The notes under the pieces are model-generated. The model worked only from the letters and a program-made list of their open reading frames with translations, was not told where the DNA came from and did no database searches. Below, piece after piece: positions 39,270-52,742 of a stretch of 64,000 bases of DNA (its first letter is position 1; each line of letters begins with the position of its first letter). This stretch comes from Cunninghamella blakesleeana (taxonomy: Eukaryota; Mucoromycota; Mucoromycetes; Mucorales; Cunninghamellaceae). Position numbers and translations under genes: made by a program. The stretch lies in NCBI GenBank assembly GCA_017871115.1, contig JAFCIZ010000001.1, positions 2,895,501 through 2,959,500 on the forward strand. The letters are read 5' to 3'.

Positions 39270-42200
39270 ATGAAGCTCATTTCTCATTTGGCGAGTTTAT
39301 CAACTGCTGCCACTTTGTTATTACAAATTGGTACTTTTGTTGAAGCCAGTCCTTTTTTTACTGGAGCTGTAAATGCTCATACTGACGATGCAACTATTTC
39401 TGATCAATGTCAAGGTATATAATTATTTATTTTTTATTTCTATATTTAATAAATAATAGTAATATTCTTTTTTTATTAATTCATCTTTTTCTTTATCTTT
39501 ACTCTTTTCTTTCTCTTCTTTTCTCTATTTAGGTTTAATATTTACTTTACCTGGAAGTAAAGGTAACAACCACAATAACAGCAACAACCACAATAAAACA
39601 CGCTCAACATAAAAATAATATATAAATATAAATGAAACCATTGTCTTAATTATATTCATTATATTAAATATTGTATTATTATTCCTTTTATGATTATTAT
39701 AATCATTATTATTAGATACTCAAATAGAAAACAATACAAAGCATGCTGTTGCTTGGACTATGCCTGAAGGTTTAAAAGATTCAACGCTTTCACTTTCACT
39801 TGTTAAAGCTGATGATACTTCAAAATCAATTAATATTGGTGATTTTCGTAAATATCAATAATTGCAACAAAATAATAAAGTGAAATTATTATTTAATATA
39901 TATTAACCACTATACTTTTCATTTTTATTTAATATAGCCGTTAAGAAAGGAGCCACTGAAGAATTATTAACTAATATTGGAAACTATGAACCAGGAGAGT
40001 ACTATTATCACCTTCAAACAAATGATATCAATGGTTGTAGCGTAAATTCTCTACCTATCACTATCAATAAACAACAAACAACACCTCCTCCACCATCGTC
40101 TGATAATGTTAATCATGCAGATGCTGAAATTCTTGATGAATTAAATAGTTTCATCCCATCTACTTCTTCTGAGTCTGCTTCAAATGATCACTTTAATGAA
40201 CTAATTGACAAACTCGATAATCTTGAAAAAGATGATCAATCCAGCGATGAATTTGATGCTCTTATTGATCAATTTGCTGAACCACCTGTAGAAAATGAAC
40301 AAAAATATGCAAATAATGATTATAATGAATACGATGCTCTTATTTCTGAAATGCCTGTCGAAGGTGAAAAATTAGAAAATACACAAGATCATTCAAATGA
40401 AGATAATGATGAATTTAATGCTATGATTCAAAACTATGCTGAAGAAGAGCAAGTAAAAGACCCCAACCAAGATAAAGAGCTCCACGTTAATTTTGATGCT
40501 CTTCTTGATAATTTCCAAGAATTAATTGATGATGAACAACAACATAATGATGCTGCCTCTATTAATGAAATTCTTGATGAAATAGCTCATGAAGTCAATA
40601 AAAAAAAGAATGATTCTTCTCATAGTAACGACGTTAACAAAGATGAACAACATAAGCTCGAATCCTTTGATGAATTTATTGCCAGTTTGGATCAAGATTA
40701 TGCTCAATATATTAAAAACAACAAAGAAAGTAAACCTGATAACACCATGCATAAGAATTCAGATGACTTGAACGTTGAAGAACCTAATACCAATGCAAAA
40801 TTCTTTACCAATTCTGACCTTCGTACTCACCACAAGAGCAATGCTAAACGTGGCGATAGAACAAGTCATACCGATGCTGCTCCTGATGCTGCTCCTGTAG
40901 ATAATTATAAACAACCTGTCTGGTATACTTCCCCATACTTTACCAATGATTATCGAGTTACACCTGGTCATGATAATGATGCTGGTGCTCTTAGTTGGGA
41001 AGAAGATATCGATGTCAAACCAGCTGTTGATCATAATGATGCTGAACCTGCTAATGTTGAATGGGAACAAGAAAATGATAACAATGTTGATGGTCAATGG
41101 TCTCAAGATCACGTTGATGCTAACATTGATGAAGATTTCGCTTTCCATGAAGATAGTGAACATCCTAATGATGCTTCTGTTGCTTGGGCTACTCCTGAAG
41201 ATACTCAAGAAGGTCATCCTAATGTTGGTGAATGGACTCAAAATCATGTAGATGCCAATACCGATGAAGATTTCTATTTTACTCCTGATCAAGCAAATGT
41301 CGAATGGGCAGCTAATGAAAGTGAATCCAGCTGGATCGTACCTGAACAACAACATAATAATGAAGTGAATGAAGATGAAGTGAATGAATGGTCTGAAGAA
41401 GAATCAGTACATGGCAATGATAATGAAGCCGGTTTACAATGGTCTCAAGATCATGTTGATGCTAACATTGATGAAGATTTCGCTTTCCATGAAGATAGTG
41501 AACATCCTAATGATGCTTCTGTTGCTTGGACTACTCCTGAAGATACTCAAGAAGGTCATCCTAACGTTGGTGAATGGACTCAAAATCATGTAGATGCCAA
41601 TATCGATGAAGATTTCTCTTTTAAACCTACATATGCTAGTGATGAATGGGAACATAATGACGAAGGTGAAGAAGCTAACGTACAGTGGTCTGAAAATCAT
41701 GTAGATGCTAATATTGATGAAGATTTCGCTTTCCATGAAGATAGTGAACATCCTAATGATGCTTCTGTTGCTTGGGTTACTCCTGAAGATACTCAAGAAG
41801 GTCATCCTAATGTTGGTGAATGGACTCAGAATCATGTAGATGCCAATACCGATGAAGATTTCTATTTTACTCCTGATCAAGCAAATGTCGAATGGGCAGC
41901 TAATGAAAGTGAATCCAGCTGGATCGTACCTGAACAGCAACAACAACAACAACATGATGATGATGATAATGATAATGATGTTTATACTCATGCTGATGAC
42001 CATTGGAATTCTGAAGAAAATAATGCTTATCCTGATTGGATTGTACCTGAAAATGAAGAAGACGAAAAATCTCTCGAAATTGAACCTGCACATGTGGATG
42101 ATGCAAGTTGGATATCTAACACCATTGATGAATTGGAATACAATAAGCACGAAAATGAAAGATTATCGTTACAAACTGATGTAATTGAAGATTTAGATAG

Positions 42201-42753
42201 TACCGACAGTTTACATTGGAATTCTGATTCTATTGAAGTTGGCAATGATGATGAAATAGAAATCGATGAACATTTAAATGAAGATGAATGGTATGATGCT
42301 GATGAATTTTTAGAACAAAATTTATCATGGGCTTCTGACAGCATTTTAGACGATAATGATGAAGAAGAAACCAACGATACTAATCCTTCCTTCTCTGAAA
42401 ATCAAGCTCTTGACGCTGATGTAACCTGGCTCCATGGAAATAGTAATGAAGATGAATCACATGATGATGCTGCTATTGAATGGCAAGAAAATGATGATGA
42501 TGTAGAAGCTCTTCATGCTGATGCCAGCTGGGTCTCCGAAAATCATGTAGATGATAGTAACGAAGTACATGACGATGGCGAATGGAACGAAGTTGAAGAT
42601 GATATTCCAACTGCACAAAATTTATCATGGGCTGCTGATAGCGTAATGGCTGATGATGATTTCACCTTCCAAGCTAATAGTGAATGGAGTTCTGATGACC
42701 ATTTAAATGTTGATGATGCTTTCTTTGCTGAAAGTGGTTGGGAAGAAGATTAA
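39270..42753 (+). CDS. secreted protein: Kre9/Knh1-like domain plus long acidic Trp-containing repeat region
   Basis: Four exons (39270-39414, 39533-39562, 39716-39847, 39938-42753) join in phase to about 1,040 residues. A clear signal peptide (MKLISHLASLSTAATLLLQIGTF) ends near VEA-SP. The next 110 residues (LIFTLPGS ... HAVAWTMPEGLKDSTLSLSLV ... NYEPGEYYYHLQTND-INGCSV) resemble the Kre9/Knh1-like immunoglobulin-type domain of fungal wall proteins. The rest is extremely acidic (Asp, Glu, Asn, His) with Trp at fairly regular intervals and the motif HVDAN-x-DEDF recurring at least six times. A dibasic site (AKRGDR, about 40846) could be cut by Kex2. There is no C-terminal hydrophobic tail, so no GPI anchor. 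No enzyme domain is present. A cell-wall or metal-binding extracellular role is possible but unproven. Confidence 0.82.
41098..41931 (+). repeat. near-identical internal repeats (243-nt unit, two full copies and one partial)
   Basis: Copy 1 starts at Trp codon 41098 and copy 3 at 41686; in both the same downstream Pro codon follows exactly 243 nt later (41341 and 41929), and the DNA between is almost identical. A partial copy starts at 41440 and diverges after about 185 nt, at ...DEDFSFKP. Synonymous differences are few, so the duplication appears recent or homogenised. Confidence 0.88.
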
Positions 42754-44249
42754 TTTTTTTTTACCATATACCAGCAGAATGTAATATTAAACAATTGAGA
42801 TTTGTACTGTAGCTTTATTTTATTATTTTTATTTTTTTCCATTTTTTTTATTTTTTATCATTACCATCTTTTTTTATTTTATATTTATATTTTGTATTTT
42901 TCACTTCTCTTCTATTTCACTTCATCTCTATCTCCTCCTTATTTCTTTTCCTTTTCTTTATAAACCAAACCAATACTTGATAACAACGCTATGCTTGTTA
43001 TTTTATATTCTATTTCTCTTGATTCCTTTTAATAAAAATATATTTATTTATTTATTAAAAAAATTAAATAAAAAACGATGGTAATATTTTTAAATGAAAT
43101 AATACAATAATGATGATATTTATTTATATAGTATAATAAACAACGATTGTGATGTTTATTTTATTTATTAATAAAAAACAGTTAATTTATTTTTTTCCAT
43201 GTGCTAAAATATATTGATATATTGTAGGATTAGTATCAAGTAAAACTGAACAATGATTTTTTTAATATCGGTACTTGACTGAAGAGCTGAATTTTTTTTT
43301 TTTTTTTTTTTTTTTGCTAATATCCATATGAATCCTTTACTATTTTCAATAAAGGGCATGATCTATGTATATGAAGCATTTAATTACGATAGAAGCTTCT
43401 GTAATCAGATACACAAGGATGAATATACACAGTTTCAGTGTTGGTTTTAAAAATAGACCATCAGAATAGAGTTGAATAAATAAGTTTCGAATAGCTCATA
43501 ATCTAATGTATTTTTCATTTATTGGATTTTAAAAATTAATTCAATGCAAGTAGCTTTAATATACTAGATTCTGTATTTTTTTACAATACTAAACCAGAGA
43601 TAAATATTGAGGTAAGCAAGAGATATCAAATAATAAAACACCTTTTGAATAATACGTAAATAATTTAATTTTGATAATTTAAATCTAATTATATTATTTT
43701 TGATTATTGTTATATTTTCAGTGTTTTAAGGTCGATCGGTTTAGAAAAAATTGAAAGGGAAAGTAATAAAATAAAAATACATATTTTAGAAAAAGTAGTG
43801 GATTAAAATAAAAAAAGAGTAAAGCGAGGAGGAGCAAAAAGTTAAAAGCATAAAAACGGTGTTTTAATTTTTTAGAGTCGAATTTGCCGTGACTTGAATA
43901 AAAAATAATAAAAAAAATTCACGATTTTTTTTCATTTTCCTTTCACTCTCTTATTCTTTTTATTCTTTTTTTTTTTTACTAGATACATATTTTCAAGTAC
44001 TATTATTAAAAATTATTATTTAATATAACATAGACATTCTAAATATTCAAATAGTAAGCATCTTTTTAATTTGTTAATATTTATTAATATTGGAAAAATA
44101 ATGGTAGCTCTCATTTTATTTTTCATCGCGTTAATATTGTCAATTTTTTCTACGACTTTCCTTTTTTTTTTTTTTTTTTTCTTTTTCTTTTTCTTTCTTT
44201 CTTTTATTTTTTTTTAAAAAAAAAGATAATTAGTAATAAGTAATTGATC
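42754..44249. other. 1.5 kb gene-free region
   Basis: Spacer between two + genes. It contains pyrimidine-rich 3' DNA after the secreted protein, a T24-like homopolymer at about 43291-43315 and another T-tract at 44163-44215 just upstream of the nucleoporin. Frames are closed. No RNA gene was recognised. Confidence 0.5.
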
Positions 44250-47200
44250 ATGGATCCTTCAAATGTACCACCTCCTGGAGATAGAGTTATCAAAGAACCA
44301 AAACGACGATTAAATAGAGGAACTTCAGGTTTAGGATCTTCTTCCAATTTATTTGGTGCAGCTTCACAATCTTCATTTTCGCCTATACCTCCAACCTCTG
44401 GATCACCACCTATTTTTAATCAACAATCTCCACCCGTAAGTGCACCAGCGTTTACGTTTGGTCAACAACCTCAACAGCCTCAACAATCTACATCATCCTT
44501 TTTTTCACAAATACAACAGCAACAATCAACTTCTACTTCACAGCCATCTTTCAGTTTCGGTTCACCTGCAACTAGTCAAGCAACAACATCTTCATTTGGT
44601 TTTGGAAGCCCAGTACAAAATAATCCATCAAGTTCTGGCTCAAGCCCTTTTAATAGTTTTGGAACAAATACAAATGCAAATACTTCAAATACTTCATCAT
44701 CAAATATAAGTCCAGCCTTTTCTTTTGGAAATATCAATCCACCACCAACAGCGAATACCTCTAATACTTTTGGGCAATCATCAACAAATAGTAATAGCAA
44801 TAGTAATATTTCTGGAATTAATAACCCAACACAACAATCTACAACTGGATTTAGTTTTGGTAAGAATCCTAATACTAGTACGACAAATACAGGGTTTTCA
44901 TTTGGTAGTCCAAATCCTTCTACTTCAACTACACAACCTCCAGTTAACACAGTATCTTCTCCTTTTAGTTTTGGAAAAAAAGGTATATAAATATATATAT
45001 TATTTTATATTTTTAAAAAAAAATGCAAAGAAAATATAAGCGCAATGAAATATGCTATTGATAGATAGAATTTCATTAAAGTGGTAGAATGAATATTAAT
45101 GACAGTATTTTATTTATATTAATAATATTTACTAGATGATAAAAGTGATGATAAACCATCTCAGCCAGCTTTTTCCTTTGGTACCCCAGCTAAAAAAGGT
45201 ACGTGAAAATTATTATATAGGAAGCATCCAAAAAAAAAAAAAAAAAAGAATATGGATTCAAATCAAGCATTTATTTTAATTTTTTTTTATTTTCTTTATT
45301 TTACTTTGTACTTTTTTTTTAGAAGGTGAAAAAGAAACTACAGCTCTTAATAAACCAGCATTTTCTTTCGGTTCAGTAACAGCTACTACTACTACTACCG
45401 GCGTTACTACTGATAAAAACACTAGTACAACATCAACGTCATCTATTACTACATCTACTTCTACATCTTTCACATCATCATCAAATTTCATTTTTCCATC
45501 AGCATCATCTGCCACTACTGGTTTTGGAACACCAGCCCCAGCTCCTTCTATTACTACTGATACATCTAAACAACCATCTTTAACAACATCATCGTTTGCT
45601 TTTGGAAATGCCCCTAAAACAGGTATATTTATAAAAAACAAAGTTATTTATAACATATATCAAAATAAAAATAAATGAATATGTACATTAAAATTTATTT
45701 TATTGATATATATTTATAGATGACAAAAAAGAAGGTGAACAGAAGAAAGGTAAATTTAAAACATAGTACATCACATATAAATATATAATTAAATTTTTGA
45801 ATTTATGTTCATACATATGTATTTTCATAGATGACAATAGAGATAGCAATCAACCTTCTGCAACTTCACCATTTGGTACACCAGCAAAAAAAGGTAATAT
45901 TTAAATATAAAGGATAATAGAAAAAGTAGAGTTATGAATAAAAATTTTTATTATTTTTTTTTTACCACTATTTACTTATTTATTCGTATTTAGATGATAA
46001 ACCAGCAGCTCCTTTCTCGTTCGGCACACCAGCAACAAATATTGGTAAAACATTAAACAATGGTTAATATTCAATCAACTTAATTTATATTAATGTTTAA
46101 AAATTGTATAATATATTAAAAAACTCATATACTATGTTTTATATATTTATTTTTATAGGCGATAAAAAAGATAGCAATCAAACTTTATCTAATTTTTCAT
46201 TTGGTACACAAGTAAATAAAGGTAAGTTAAATAATTAAATAAAAGAAACATACACATACATTATTTAATATCGACTAACTAAATAATATTTCATTTAAAT
46301 TTATTTATTAGATGATGATAAAGAAAAAGCATCTAATAAGCCTACATATCAATTTGGTACACCAGCAAAAAAAGGTATTTATTTAAAAAAGAAATTAATA
46401 AAATAGTCAATTATAAAGTAAGGTCAATGTATTAATATCAAGCTCTGTATTCTTTTATGATATAGATGATGATAAAAATAAAAGCTCTGGCGAGCCAACA
46501 TTTTCCTTTGGCACTCCTCCTGCAAAGAAAGGTACATAAATATATTTAAATTATTAAAAAAAGATTGATAATAATAGAAGGCTAGCCTATTAAAAGCAAT
46601 ATATATATATATATAAATGTTATTCTTTGAAAAATAGATGATGATAAAGATAAAGCTATTGACAAACCAGCATTCTCTTTTGGTACTCCAGCAAAGAAAG
46701 GTATATAATAATAATTCATAAAAGTAATGGGCCAATTATGAATAAAGATCAATTGATTTATATAATTTTTATATGCATACATCTTTTGTAAAATAGATGA
46801 TGATAAAAATAAGCCTACCGATAGACCTGCGTTCTCTTTTGGTACCCCAGCAAAAAAAAGTATACTATAATAATAATAGTAATAATAATAATAACTTTAA
46901 TTGAAATAAGAAAAACTAATGCATATATATATATTATAGCTGACGATAAAGAAATAAGTTCATCTGAAAAACCAGCTTTATCATTCGGATTTCCTAGTAC
47001 ATCAACTACAACAATTCCATCCGCACCCAAACCTGGTCCATCTCCATTTAGTATTCCATTCCCACCAAACACTTCTACTACCTCAGCACCTAATCTTGAT
47101 TCATCCAAACAATCTACTTCATTTTCATTCGGTACTACAAAAGAAAAAGAAGGAATAGCTGATAGCAATAATAATAATAAGAAAGAAGTTGCAGAAAATA

Positions 47201-48651
47201 TTGAAAAAAACTCAGACACTTCAAAAAATCAATCAATCACAGAATCAGATACGCCTGCAATTTCTAAACCTTTTTCATTCAACTTTGGATCTACTCCTGC
47301 AGTAGCATCTTCATCTCAACCTGCATCATCCAATTTATTCAATTTTACTACCTCTCTTAATAAAGATGCTACAGATAAAAATAAAGAACAATCTGCTTCA
47401 AAACCACCATCATTCAATTTCTCGGCACCAAAAGAAAGTACAAACATAGGAAATAAACCACCAACAGCTTTTTCATTTGGTCAAACAAGCAAAGATGCTA
47501 ATTCAATTGGAGGAAAACGTAAAGGGGACGATCTTGATACAACCGAACCAAGCAAAAGTAGACATATATCATTTAAAGCACCTATTGAGCCAACCAAAAA
47601 ATTGCAAGAACCATTTACATTACCAGAGAAAAAAGATGAGCAAGCAGATAAAGCAGTATTATCTTCTTCAGACAAGGATAGTATTATATCATCTGTTAAT
47701 TTAGCAAGTGTACAAAAAGCTACCTCGGCACCATCATCATCATCAACAACAGCAACAACAACAGCATCTCAAGATTCTAATTCTATAACAAAAACAATAG
47801 ACATTAGAGGTACAGCAACTAAGGACTTATTTAGTGTAGCAGATATTACCTCAACAACACCTAAATCTGGAACTCCAACAAACACAACACCGGCTTCTAT
47901 TACAAAGCCAGCAGATTCATTTAAACCATTTGTTACAACAGATTCTACGCCTATAACAGTGTCATCAGTTAATACTCCTGTAAAAAATATATCAAAATCC
48001 TTATCAACATCCAAAGATGTTTTTGGTATAGCACCACCTACTACTTCCGTACCAACAGCCATACAATCTAACATCACAAGCGTAGATCAAATTAAAAAAG
48101 CAACACGCTTTGTACAATTACCAGGTGATGCTCAATCAGTACTCTTAGAAGCTGAACAATTCATTCATAATCAACAATTAATATCTCGTAATATTCAATC
48201 ACGAATTGATGCTTTCGGTGGTGAAGATATTTTACAAGTAAATACCCAAGTATCTGAATTATTAAATAATGGGGCAGCCTTGAAAGACCAATTACAAGCA
48301 CAATTACAAATTATCGATCGTCTTGGTGATGATATCCAATATCAGCTTCGCACCACAACAGCAAATAAAATGATTTTAGATTATGGAAATACCAAACGTA
48401 CATCTGGATCAGGTGAACATCAACAATACTTTATTGAATTATATGAAAGGTTACGTACACAGTTAGTAGAATTTGAATATGCCATTAGACAAATAGAAGA
48501 ACGATTACAGCAAGAAATGATGTCAGGAAAATCACCTCAAGATATTGGTATGCTTATTTCTTCACAAAATCAGCTCTTCTTATCACTATCCGGAAGGGCA
48601 AGTGAATTGCATCAAAGAGTAGAAGCCTTGTTTGAATTTTATTCAAAATAA
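44250..48651 (+). CDS. FG nucleoporin, Nup58/Nup49 family, with enlarged FG region
   Basis: Twelve exons (44250-44982, 45136-45198, 45323-45622, 45720-45749, 45831-45893, 45994-46044, 46159-46221, 46312-46374, 46466-46531, 46638-46700, 46797-46859, 46940-48651) join in phase to about 1,089 residues. The first two thirds are FG repeats (SFGSP, FSFGTPAKK) in Ser/Thr/Asn/Gln-rich sequence. The C-terminal 180 residues (QLPGDAQSVLLEAEQFIHNQQ ... SPQDIGMLISSQNQLF) form a coiled coil that I match to Nup58/Nup49 of the central Nsp1 channel complex. It is about twice the usual length. Exons 2-11 are each one FG unit of 51-66 nt (except the 300-nt exon 3 and 30-nt exon 4) and all have phase 1-1. A basic stretch KEPKRRLNR near the N-terminus and GKRKGDD in the last exon may be nuclear import signals. 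Confidence 0.85.
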
Positions 48652-48803
48652 TAATTCAATAATAATAGCAATCAATGATAATAATAATAACAATAATAAT
48701 AATATTAATATTAATAAAATAATTATATAAATCCATTTTAGCATTATTTTCACATTACAATTACATTTATTTATTTTTTTATTTATTTATCTATTTATTC
48801 ATT

Positions 48804-48843
<40 letters not shown>

Positions 48844-49208
48844 CTCAAATGCTTTATCTTATATATATTAAACTAACAACAAAACTTTATTTTAGACAAA
48901 GAACCATTTTTATCAAGATAAGGATTTTATGAAATGCTTTAAGCACGTGGTCCAAGCAATGGCCAGAGGTGAAAAATTGAAACAAGATCATGTCAGGTAT
49001 AGGGTTATTTATTTATTTATTTATTTATACTACTATGATTTATTTATTTTTTCAAAAAAAAAATTTTTTTTTTTCTCTTTCTCTTTTATTTTTTATATTT
49101 TTTTAGATATATCCTTTTTTATTGATAAAAAAAAGCTTCTTTTTTCAACATAAAAACTATATCAAGATTCCGTAGTTACTTTTATTATTGTCATATTTAC
49201 TCTTCGAG
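48652..49208. other. intergenic, with a coding-like patch
   Basis: Contains Asn-codon-like (AAT)n just after the nucleoporin stop, a (TA)n run at about 48810-48840, and at 48929-48996 a short frame (MKCFKHVVQAMARGEKLKQ...) of balanced composition that ends at a good donor (GTATAG). It cannot be joined in phase to the next gene with the acceptors I see. It may be a leader exon, a uORF or a decayed exon. Confidence 0.4.
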
Positions 49209-51437
49209 ATGAAGCCTAAAGTCATTACTTGGTTATGTTTTATTATAACAATATTATGCTCTCTTCGTGCCTGTCAATTATATTGGTCATCTACAAAAGA
49301 ACTTCGATCAACAAGAGGTTCCCTTTGGCCATTTTCAAATAAAAAAGATACTGACTATGAATTAAAGGTGCGACAATCAACAATTCAACAAAATATTTCT
49401 CAGCAAATTCATATATTGGATGATAAACCAGATGGTCTTTTTTATTTTACACAGGTAAGGAAATAATTAGTTTTTTTTAAAATAAATATAAAAAAAGGGG
49501 GAAGAGTAAGAGTAAGAGTATTAAAATAAGTAATGACGTTTTAAAAATGAATAATAAAACAATTTTGTTTCATTCAAGTTATTGTTGACAAACAATTTTT
49601 TTATTTATTTACATTTACTTATTTTGTTTATTTATTTTTATTTATTTTTATTTTTAAAATGATAGATATCCGACTTGCACATATCAAAATATCGGGCTAA
49701 GGGTCACACAATCCATTTCCTTCAATTCATTCAATCTGTTCTTCCTATTATCAAGTAATAAAATTAAAAAAAAAGGAAAAGAAAAAAATATTAAATCTAT
49801 ATATGTATCTTTATTGTTTTGTTTTACGCATAGACCAGAATTTGTCGTTGTTACTGGAGACTTAACGGATGCCAAAGATCGTAAAAGAATAACATCACAA
49901 CAATATATCGAAGAATGGAAGGTTTACAAAGCAGCTATTGAGCAACAAACATGGACAAATACAACTTGGTATGACATGAGAGGTAATCACGATTGTTTTG
50001 ATCTTCCTTCTTGGCAATCTAGGGTAAATTTATATCGTACATATGGTCAAAGTGCTAATAAAGTCGAAGAAGGTCAAGGCATTTATTCATGGAAACATAC
50101 CCAACCTTATGGTGATTATCAATTTGTAGCCATTGATGCATGGTAAATAGATAAAAATATTTAATAGTCGATATAAAAGGAATTAAAAAAATTATTCATT
50201 GATACGTTTTTACTACTACTGTTAATATTAATAAAAAATAGTCCTAAACGTGGACCTTCAAGACCTTTTAATTTTTTCGGTTATCTTACTTCAAATACTA
50301 TGGATAGATTATCTCATGCATTAATGAAGCCTGCAAATCATACTTTTGTTGTAAGTTTATATTAAATTATAAGAAAAAAAATTAAAATTAAAATTGCATA
50401 TGAATTCTAGGGACTGACACTTAATTTTTATTTTTGTTTTATGTTTATTTTGTTTCAAATAAATAATTATTTTTTTTTAAAAATCTTCTATTTATTTAGT
50501 TTTCTCATTATCCTACAACAACTATGGTGTTTGGCGTTTCGCAACATGGTCACACATTTAGAGATTTGGCTAAATACTATAGTGTATATTTTTGTGGTCA
50601 TCTTCATCGCTTAATTGCAGGTAAAATAATAAATAATCATAACAATAAAAAAAAAAACGTGGTTAATTTAAAGAAATATTCATGCAAAAAATATATTTAT
50701 TTTTTGTGCATTTAGGTTTAGGTGATATCCTCCAATCATATGATCCCATGACTCAAACGTTAGAATTAGAATTAGGCGACATGAAAGATCATGGCATGTA
50801 TCGTATAGTAGCAGTTGATCATGACATTATATCATTTGTTGATGCAAGACTTCCTCAAGCACCTTCTACTCAAACCAAAAAATCTTCACTTATACCATTA
50901 ATGAATGACAATACTATTGAATGGCCAAACTCTAAATCAGCTGTTCCACCTGTTATTCTTATTACAAACCCAAAGGATGCCCGTTTTATTTTGGATAAAA
51001 AGGAACCATTAGATCGTATTCAATCAAGCTCTCATATCCGTTTTTTGGTATTCACAGATCAAACTCCTGATCAATTAACTATTCAAATCAAAATAGATGG
51101 AAAACTGATAAATACCAACTATAAAAGTTCAAATGACAACAATGGTGACCAAAAAGAAAATCTTACCCAATATGTTGGTAATGAAAAAAATCCTTTATGG
51201 GTACATCCTTGGAATCCACTAGATTATCAATATGGCTCTCATGTATTATCTATTCAAGTCAAAACTTCTTCTGGATTAATTGGTGAATCAACCATACTAT
51301 TCCGTACAGATGGTAAGCGCCTTGATATTGAAGGTGGCGCCGGTGAATGGATTATATCATCTCATATGACTACCTTGGTAAACACCCATGATTACATATA
51401 TATACTTAAAAAAAAATCAATAGCATATTTATAATAG

Positions 51438-51493
<56 letters not shown>

Positions 51494-52515
51494 TGCTATA
51501 GCTTCAATGTATTACTTTATTATCTATTATTTCCATGTTGGTCATATTATTGATTCCTAGAATATACAATGACCAAGATATTAGCCGACGGTTATTGGTT
51601 AGAATTCACATATTAGATCAACAAGGACCATCTATGAGTAGATATCAAGTACTAAAAAGACAAATTCTTGTGTGGACATTCCAATGCTTGCAACTACCTT
51701 ATTCACAACCTTCTGTATGGTACGGATCATTTATTTTCACGCTTGCTTTAATCACTCTACCTTGGTTTCGGGCCGAATTTATTCCGTCTGGAGAAACACC
51801 TACAGAAAGGTTTGGTACATTTTATGTATTTGGTATGGTATTTGGTGGTGAATGGGTTCCTATAGCTGATACCTGGATGTTTGCAGCCGAAGTTGTTGTT
51901 TTAAATGTATTTGTATTCTTTTTGCTCTTCTTATTACATAGTATTCCATCTAATCTATTTATTTGCAACGGTTTAAAAAATATTAATTCTTCATCATCAT
52001 CTGAAACTATTTTTCATTATCATCATCAAAAAAGATCTATCATCGATTCGGCTTGGTTTAAAGGTATAGAATTATTATATTGGTTATGGCGGGCATCTGA
52101 ATTAGTTGCTTTAGCTTCATTTTATGGTGGAGTTTGGCCAACATTAATTCAAAATATGTTAGTATATTGGTTATTATTTATTGGTGTTACTTTGGGTTCA
52201 CTTTGTGTATCTTCTTCAACTATAATTAATTACAATCGACAAAACCTACTATGGATGACAAGTCAATTACAAGGCTGTGATTTATGTCTTAAGAGTGATC
52301 ATCATCGTTATAATGATAAAATTGATAACAATAATAATAGCAATGGTATCAAATCATCATCAATTATTATGGATACCCAACCTGAAGGAGATTCTCATGT
52401 GGTAGAATTGGATTATAAATTCAACTCAAGTAGTAGTAGTGGTAGCTCAGCTTCTTCGACACCATTTAATCGAAGCCCACGTGTTAAAAGTCGGAAAAGA
52501 AACCAGAAAAATTGA
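49209..52515 (+). CDS. TMEM62-like membrane-bound metallophosphoesterase
   Basis: Seven exons (49209-49454, 49666-49754, 49834-50142, 50242-50350, 50500-50620, 50716-51377, 51502-52515) join in phase to about 849 residues. One N-terminal signal anchor is followed by a calcineurin-like phosphoesterase domain with all metal motifs in order: ISDLHIS, TGDLTD, RGNHD, FSHYP and CGHLH. A beta-rich lumenal domain follows, then about six to seven membrane segments (from LQCITLLSIISMLVILL onward) and a Ser-rich, basic cytosolic tail (SRKRNQK). This arrangement matches TMEM62-type proteins. The phosphoesterase substrate is unknown. The metal ligands are intact, so activity is likely. A longer-frame start at 49188 uses TTG and was not chosen. 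Confidence 0.88.
51440..51490. repeat. (TA)n run in intron 6 of the TMEM62-like gene
   Basis: More than 20 TA units between the sixth and seventh exons; a typical (TA)n microsatellite of this genome, likely variable in length. Confidence 0.85.
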
Positions 52516-52742
52516 TATTTGTTTTCCGCAGATATTGTTTTTCTATTATTATCATTAAAAAATGTTAATTTTTTTTTTTTTCTATTTATTACTTTTCTTT
52601 CTTCTTTTGCTTTTTTTCTTTTTCTATTCTATTGATATTTTTATTATTATTACTATTATTGTATTATTATACATATATCCTCTCAACAACAATAATAATA
52701 ATAAAAATATAATTATAACTATTTATATATATATACAACATC

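Noticed and set aside
40759..41355. Long minus-strand open frame over the secreted repeat gene
   Set aside because: It is antisense to Asp/Glu/Asn codons, which give Ile/Phe/Ser/Leu on the other strand. The matching one at 41434-42150 is repetitive in step with the sense repeats and has no start context or introns of its own.
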